This document shows, piece after piece, positions 5,819-9,915 of a stretch of DNA of 9,915 nucleotides. Each line of letters opens with the position of its first letter. Position 1 is the stretch's first letter. The stretch spans positions 1-9,915 of the forward strand of contig JAKCDN010000082.1 of the NCBI GenBank assembly GCA_021841795.1, in the 5' to 3' direction. The DNA comes from Acidobacteriota bacterium (lineage in GTDB: Bacteria; Acidobacteriota; Terriglobia; Terriglobales; Acidobacteriaceae). The notes below the pieces were generated by a model, which had not been told where the DNA came from, made no database searches, and saw only the letters and a list, made by a program, of their open reading frames with translations. The position numbers and the translations under genes were made by a program.

Positions 5819-7439
5819 GCGTCAATTGAAGGTATTGCCACCCCTGATGCCGCTCGCCGTCTCCAGCACGCCCGAAACCCACGCCGCCCCGGTGCCCGCC
5901 GCCCCGCGCCTGCGCGTGCCAAAACTCTGCATCGCCGTCCAGGCCGCCACCCCCGCAGAGCTGTTTTCTCGCGCGGAGTCGGCCATTAAAGACTCGATTT
6001 TCATCGAGTTGCGCCTCGACTCACTGGTCCGGCCTGTCGCCGCCATTCCCGATCTCAAAAAGCTCCTTACCCGTCACCGCGAGCTCACCCTCATCGCCAC
6101 CTGCCGCCGCAAAGCCTTTGGCGGCCACTTCGCCGGTTCTTTGAGCTCCGAGCTTGAGATCTTGCAGAAAGCCGCCGAATCCGGCGCGCACATCGTTGAT
6201 CTTGAAGTGGAATCCGCCGAACAGGCTACCCGTCCCCAGTTGGCCAAATTCCGTTCCGCGCTTCAGGCCGCCGGAACGGCTCTCCTCATCAGCTCCCACG
6301 ACTTCAGCCGCACCCGCCGGCCCGACGGGCTCATCCAGGCCGCTGAGAAAATCGCCGCCTTCCAGCCCGACTTCGTCAAAGTCGTCTCCACCGCCCGCAG
6401 TCTGGCAGATAATCTCTCCGTTCTGCGCATGGTTCAGGACCAATCCCTCCACCAGCGCATCGTCGGCATTGCCATGAGCGAGGAGGGCGTGATCAGCCGC
6501 ATCCTGAGCCCGCGCGCCGGCGCCGCGTTCACCTTTGCCTCTGCTGCTGAAGGCGCTGAGACCGCCCCCGGCCAGCTCTCCGCGCACGCGCTCCTCGATC
6601 TCTACCGCCTGGAGCAGCTCGACCAGGCCACGCGCATCTTTGCCGTTGCCGGCAATCCCATCGCGCACTCGCTTTCGCCCCTCATGCATATCACGGCCTT
6701 CCGCCGCGAGAATCTCAATGCCGTCATGCTCCCCCTCAAGGTCCGCGCCCTCGATGACCTCCTTACCATCATCCGCGAGCTGCCTCTCGACGGCGTAGCC
6801 GTGACCATGCCCCTCAAGCAGGAAGTTCTGCCCCATCTGGCCAACATGGACCCGCTCACGGCAAAAATCGGCGCCTGCAACACCCTTCGTACCGGAGCTG
6901 ACGGCAAACTCTACGGCTTTAATACCGATGTGGCCGGCGTGGTCCGCCCCCTGGAACGGCGCATGAAGCTCAAAAACGCCCGCATTCTCGTGCTCGGCGC
7001 GGGTGGCGCGGCGCGCGCTGCCGTCTTCGGCCTCGTCGATCAGGGCGCTGAGGTGTATGTCGCCAACCGCACGCACGAAAAAGCCGTGGCCCTCGCGCGC
7101 AAAGCCAAAGCCCACGTGCTCAAACAGAACCTGCTCGCCAAGCAGCGCTTTGACGCCATCGTCAATACCACTCCCTGCGGCATGACCGGCATCAAGCAGC
7201 AGCTCCCGCTCAAGGAAAACGAGCTCAATGCCGCGCTGGTCTTTGACATGGTCTACACCCCCATCGAAACGCCGCTGCTCAAGCTGGCCAAAGCGCGCGG
7301 CCTTGCCGTCGTCAGCGGTATCGAGATGTTTGTGCAGCAGGGCGCCCGTCAGTTCGAGATCTGGACCGGCAAGCCCGCTCCTGAAAGCGAGATGCTGCGC
7401 GTCGTGGAGCTGGAACTGCGCCGCCGCGCCCAAGCCTGA
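5817..7439 (+). CDS. aroDE: Bifunctional 3-dehydroquinate dehydratase / shikimate dehydrogenase
   Basis: This cytosolic 540-residue fusion catalyses two consecutive shikimate-pathway steps: dehydration of 3-dehydroquinate, then NADPH-dependent reduction of 3-dehydroshikimate to shikimate. The N-terminal type I dehydratase domain spans about 35-255: ELRLD at 64-68, ATCRRKAFGG at 94-103, SSHDF with catalytic His161, DFVKVVSTA with Schiff-base Lys188, and the C-terminal APGQLS at 250-255. The dehydrogenase domain spans about 273-540: AVAGNPIAHSLSPLMH at 276-291, VAVTMPLK with catalytic Lys334, GACNTL at 352-357, GFNTD with Asp371, Rossmann loop GAGGAA at 394-399, NRT at 417-419 for NADP phosphate, and GIEMFVQQGARQF at 501-513. 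All key residues appear intact. The domain order is that of plant bifunctional enzymes; fusions also occur in some bacterial phyla. The first 30 or so residues are low-complexity and outside the fold. ATG 5817 has no clear ribosome site; ATG 5847 is the alternative. It is transcribed away from the pectin cluster and no other aro gene is in the window. Confidence 0.96.
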   Translation: MRQLKVLPPLMPLAVSSTPETHAAPVPAAPRLRVPKLCIAVQAATPAELFSRAESAIKDSIFIELRLDSLVRPVAAIPDLKKLLTRHRELTLIATCRRKAFGGHFAGSLSSELEILQKAAESGAHIVDLEVESAEQATRPQLAKFRSALQAAGTALLISSHDFSRTRRPDGLIQAAEKIAAFQPDFVKVVSTARSLADNLSVLRMVQDQSLHQRIVGIAMSEEGVISRILSPRAGAAFTFASAAEGAETAPGQLSAHALLDLYRLEQLDQATRIFAVAGNPIAHSLSPLMHITAFRRENLNAVMLPLKVRALDDLLTIIRELPLDGVAVTMPLKQEVLPHLANMDPLTAKIGACNTLRTGADGKLYGFNTDVAGVVRPLERRMKLKNARILVLGAGGAARAAVFGLVDQGAEVYVANRTHEKAVALARKAKAHVLKQNLLAKQRFDAIVNTTPCGMTGIKQQLPLKENELNAALVFDMVYTPIETPLLKLAKARGLAVVSGIEMFVQQGARQFEIWTGKPAPESEMLRVVELELRRRAQA

Positions 7440-7497
7440 GGTTCCGGCGCTCGACTTCGCATCAAAATCCCTCGGTCATCATCCTTGCCGCGGCACG

Positions 7498-7515
7498 CCG
7501 GCTCCCTGGGGCCGG
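7498..7515. terminator. Hairpin between convergent aroDE and SH3-lipoprotein genes
   Basis: CCGGCTC at 7498-7504 can pair with GGGCCGG at 7509-7515 (one T-G pair) around a 4-base loop CCTG, giving a 7-bp GC-rich stem. It lies in the 120-base gap between two convergent genes, 58 bases after the aroDE stop, where a bidirectional terminator is expected. No T-run follows on either strand, so intrinsic termination is weakly supported. Confidence 0.35.
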
Positions 7516-7559
7516 TCAGATTCTCCCCACGGCGATACCGAGCCTGGATCCGGTCTGAT

Positions 7560-8846
7560 CTACCCGACCTTGTGTTTCCTGGCGGACAGAGGCGCGTGTT
7601 TCTTCCCGGCCTTCTCCGGCTTCTTCTCTCCCGGCTCATGCATCATTGGCAGCGGCGCCATGTCCGGCCCGATGCGCTCAACCCGCGTCTCGACCATCTG
7701 GTAGTTGATCGTCCGTGGAGCCGCCGGGCGCGTCACGCCGGTCCGGGGATCTGTCGTGACGTCGCCGCTGCTCGACAGCTCGAAGCTGAATGCGGGCAGC
7801 GCGCCCTTGGCCGTGTCCTGCGTGTATACGCGAACCGGAAGGTAGCCCTGAATGGGATGCAGACGGAACGCCGTCTCGTAGCGGTGGTGTTTCAAGCTCC
7901 AGGTAAAGACCCGCACCTGGTCGAAGTCGTACGGCAGGCCGTATTTGGGCGTGCTCAGTACCATCAGGTACTCCGGGATCTCGTGGTTCTGCAGCGTCGG
8001 GTCGGGATCGTTGACCTTCGTCAGCACCCATGCGCCCACAATGCGCTGGCCCTCCGCATACTGCGCTACGTCGTCCGGAACGTCCACATCCAGACGGCTC
8101 GCAAGCAGCCAGCCCACGTGGCCCTGGCTATCGCGCGCCAGCCACCAGTCTTCCATGTCGGGCGGTGCGGATTCTTCCGCCTCCGCGGCCGCGGGCGGAG
8201 CGGCCGTCTCCGGCTTGGTCTTGCCTGGTCCCGGCGCGCCCGTGCCGGACGCAGCGCCCTGGGCGGGCCTTGCGGCGTTTGCATGCGGCGTCGGCCGGGC
8301 CGATTCAACCGGCTTCTTCGGAGCCGATGCGCGCGCCAGCAGTTGCACCCTGCTGTTGCCCGGAATCAGATAGAACCGCTCCGTCTCCCGTCCGGGAAGC
8401 AGATGCATTGCCAGGTCGTCACGCAAAGTCGCCGTGGCTGCCACCGGCGTATCCTTGTTCTCGGCCGCCAGTTGCGTGAAGCCTGCATAAGTCTCTTCGT
8501 CGATGACGGCCCGCTCTTCGATCCAGCCAATCTGGTTCTTTTCCGTCTGTACCTTGAAAAAACGGCGCGTGTGCTCCAGCACCTCGAGCGCCTGCCCGTT
8601 CACCACCTGGCACACGCGATTTGAGACCGGCGCCACGCGGTCGTGCAGATAAACGGGCCGCACCGAGGCCACGTACACCATCGCATGCTGTTCTTTGTGA
8701 ATCCGGCCGCATCCCGCAACCGGAAAAATCCCGCACAAAGCCGCCAGCAATGCCCCAGTAACCGTTCCGTAGCGCCGGATGAAAGAGAGCAGAAAAAATG
8801 GAAAACGAGTCAACACAAACCCCGTCGGTTGCCTTGAGAATACCAT
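7560..8846 (-). CDS. SH3-domain lipoprotein with Pro/Ala-rich insert
   Basis: This is a predicted membrane-anchored envelope lipoprotein of 428 residues; its function is unknown. The N-terminal hydrophobic segment ends in a lipobox, VAGC, with Cys46 as the lipidation site ([19 protein letters not shown] at 28-46). A bacterial SH3-type domain follows at about 57-115 ([39 protein letters not shown]). A second SH3-like unit appears split: [12 protein letters not shown] to VQLLARA at 141-173, then a Pro/Ala/Gly/Glu-rich linker at about 174-230, then [19 protein letters not shown] at 234-252. The region 258-400 is a separate domain I do not recognise. The tail is Lys-rich ([20 protein letters not shown]). 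The start is uncertain: ATG 8846 gives an unusually long n-region and has no clear ribosome site; GTG 8816 or TTG 8813, behind GACGGGG, would give a more typical lipoprotein leader. The frame stays open to 8948, but nothing supports starting there. The gene converges on aroDE and lies 141 bases downstream of the beta-propeller gene. Confidence 0.8.
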   Translation of the reverse strand: MVFSRQPTGFVLTRFPFFLLSFIRRYGTVTGALLAALCGIFPVAGCGRIHKEQHAMVYVASVRPVYLHDRVAPVSNRVCQVVNGQALEVLEHTRRFFKVQTEKNQIGWIEERAVIDEETYAGFTQLAAENKDTPVAATATLRDDLAMHLLPGRETERFYLIPGNSRVQLLARASAPKKPVESARPTPHANAARPAQGAASGTGAPGPGKTKPETAAPPAAAEAEESAPPDMEDWWLARDSQGHVGWLLASRLDVDVPDDVAQYAEGQRIVGAWVLTKVNDPDPTLQNHEIPEYLMVLSTPKYGLPYDFDQVRVFTWSLKHHRYETAFRLHPIQGYLPVRVYTQDTAKGALPAFSFELSSSGDVTTDPRTGVTRPAAPRTINYQMVETRVERIGPDMAPLPMMHEPGEKKPEKAGKKHAPLSARKHKVG

Positions 8847-8906
8847 TCTCGGCTCGCCGCCATCGTAGCTGAGCGCATCGCATTCGGCTCGCGCGCACAA
8901 CCGCAG

Positions 8907-8933
8907 GTTGCAGAGAATGCTTGGGTCTGCAAC
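8907..8933. repeat. Perfect 8-bp inverted repeat between beta-propeller and SH3-lipoprotein genes
   Basis: GTTGCAGA at 8907-8914 and TCTGCAAC at 8926-8933 are perfect inverted copies around an 11-base centre, with half-site centres 19 bases apart, close to two helical turns. This fits either a dimeric regulator site for the SH3-lipoprotein gene, about 60 bases before its start, or a stem-loop after the beta-propeller gene. No T-run follows on the minus strand, so a classical terminator is unlikely. Confidence 0.4.
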
Positions 8934-8987
8934 GCTTCGCGCCGCCACAAAACCACGTCCCTTGCGCCTGGCAATCGGTTTCTGTGC

Positions 8988-9915
8988 TTACGGCAGCGCC
9001 GCCACCGCCACCGCTCCAACCGGGTCAATCCCCGTGGATGTGGTGATCGCGGCCGTAAGCGCTCCCGAGCTCATGGTGTACGCTTCAAGATCCGGATCGC
9101 CGCTCGTAGTGGAGCCGCCATTTGAAACCGCCAGCAAAAAACTGTCGTTGCTGTCCTCGGCAAGGCTCACAGGCTCGATGCCTGCGGCAATGGTACTGCC
9201 TGCGGCAATCGAATAATTCGTTCCTGAAACTGAAATCGGGAACCACGCAATATTGCCCGCGCCTGACGTGCCCTGGCCGTTGGCCACATAAACGTAATCT
9301 CCCGACGCTGCGGGGAAAACCGCATTCGGCGCCAGTCCCCCGGATGCAAACGGCGATCCCGTGATCTCTGTAGGAATCGCGCGTGGTATGCCCGTCCCCA
9401 GCGAACTGTAATTGAAGACCCGCAGCCCTCCGGAGTCGGAGCTCGCCAGCGTCTCGCCTACGTAGAACAACCGGTTCGTCGGATCGACAGCCACCGCCAG
9501 CGACGAGCCGTTGCTGTTGTCCACCGCAATCAATCGCGCCGTCGCTCCAAATGGAATTGAACTGCCGGCATTGAAAGGCATCACCATGGTGCCGCCCGCG
9601 CCCAGTGCCGCGAACAGATTGGTTCCGTCCGGCGACAGCGCCATCTGATTCACCGTTGCATTCACAACGCTGAAAACCTGATACGGCGGCGCCCCGCCCA
9701 CACCGGCGTAAGCGCCCGTTAACGCATTGATCGGGATTGCGTTGAACTGCACCTGCCCGCTGTTGGGCACAAAAGCATCGATCAGCCAAGCCCCGTTCAC
9801 CTGCATGGCCGCTGGAATATCGGAGGAAACCGGCGTGCCGTTGTTGCCGATCGTCAGGCCTCCGCCCGACTGAACGCTGTAGAGATAAATCCCGCTCACC
9901 GTCCCCACGTAAAGA
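8988..9915 (-). CDS. Secreted beta-propeller protein (lactonase/YncE-like), 5' end off window
   Basis: These are the last 308 residues of a beta-propeller protein; the frame is open at the right edge (reading in as LYVGTVSGIYLYSVQSGGG), so the true start lies outside. Repeating blade patterns are visible: MALSPDGTNLFAALG, LAVAVDPTNRLFYVGE and AASGDYVYVANGQG, each an S/DP-D/N-G/R-x-L-Y/F-V unit, with IAWFPIS and LEAYTMSSGALT as the matching outer strands. This is the pattern of the 6-phosphogluconolactonase-like and YVTN propeller families, which in Acidobacteriota are commonly exported. Enzymatic lactonase activity cannot be inferred, and neither the catalytic region nor the signal peptide can be judged from this fragment. 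By hand count there is no Lys, His or Cys, four Arg and about 17 acidic residues, so the visible part is clearly acidic and rich in Gly, Ala, Ser, Thr and Asn, as expected for an extracellular protein. It is followed by the SH3 lipoprotein on the same strand after 141 bases. Confidence 0.78.
   Translation of the reverse strand, partial: LYVGTVSGIYLYSVQSGGGLTIGNNGTPVSSDIPAAMQVNGAWLIDAFVPNSGQVQFNAIPINALTGAYAGVGGAPPYQVFSVVNATVNQMALSPDGTNLFAALGAGGTMVMPFNAGSSIPFGATARLIAVDNSNGSSLAVAVDPTNRLFYVGETLASSDSGGLRVFNYSSLGTGIPRAIPTEITGSPFASGGLAPNAVFPAASGDYVYVANGQGTSGAGNIAWFPISVSGTNYSIAAGSTIAAGIEPVSLAEDSNDSFLLAVSNGGSTTSGDPDLEAYTMSSGALTAAITTSTGIDPVGAVAVAALP

Noticed and set aside
5580..5882. N-terminal extension of the GH28 frame into aroDE
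   Set aside because: It would overlap the divergent aroDE start and bury the twin-arginine signal about 100 residues inside the protein.
6021..7433. Long open frame on the minus strand antisense to aroDE (470 codons)
   Set aside because: The sense strand encodes a complete, motif-perfect AroDE. The antisense translation has no recognisable domain and follows from high third-position GC.
7485..8624. 379-codon plus-strand frame opposite the SH3 lipoprotein gene
   Set aside because: It is Arg-rich low-complexity sequence without domains; the minus strand carries the lipobox and SH3 patterns.
1..9915. CRISPR array, tRNA, transposase, phage or defence genes
   Set aside because: I scanned for spaced direct repeats, DDE or integrase-type proteins and cloverleaf-like segments and saw none; all substantial frames are explained by the listed genes.

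Overview
The window is GC-rich bacterial chromosome. It looks like Acidobacteriota (Terriglobia-type), by inference: a fused AroD-AroE shikimate enzyme, lactonase-like secreted beta-propellers, and single-copy secreted polysaccharide-degrading enzymes without SusC/SusD partners. No 16S or taxonomic marker is present, so Planctomycetota or Verrucomicrobiota cannot be excluded from sequence alone. I see no tRNA, rRNA, insertion sequence, phage gene, toxin-antitoxin pair or CRISPR array.

Layout: positions 1-5579 hold four genes, all on the minus strand and closely spaced. In transcription order they are a Tat-exported GH28 pectinase-like glycosidase (4188-5579), a Sec-exported CE15 glucuronoyl esterase-like protein (2680-4083), a secreted LamG/concanavalin-A-fold protein (1826-2560) and a cytosolic M3 oligopeptidase (1-1770, C-terminus off the left edge). 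Gaps are 104, 119 and 55 bases, so they could be one transcript. The first three read as a plant cell-wall polysaccharide module: a backbone-cleaving hydrolase, an esterase acting on uronic-acid esters and a probable carbohydrate-binding protein. The peptidase may simply be the neighbouring gene.

A 237-base intergenic region (5580-5816) separates this cluster from the divergent aroDE gene (5817-7439, plus). That gene encodes both 3-dehydroquinate dehydratase and shikimate dehydrogenase, consecutive steps of aromatic amino-acid biosynthesis. It converges on a minus-strand SH3-domain lipoprotein gene (7560-8846), with a hairpin in the 120-base gap. Upstream of that, also on the minus strand, is the 3' part of a gene for a lysine-free secreted beta-propeller (8988-9915, N-terminus off the right edge).

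No gene-free stretch exceeds 300 bases. The most noteworthy observations are the non-canonical active-site residues in both GH28 and CE15, the unusual start region of aroDE, an SH3 domain apparently split by a Pro/Ala-rich insert, and a perfect 8-bp inverted repeat between the last two genes. I did not find convincing evidence of a wholly new system.
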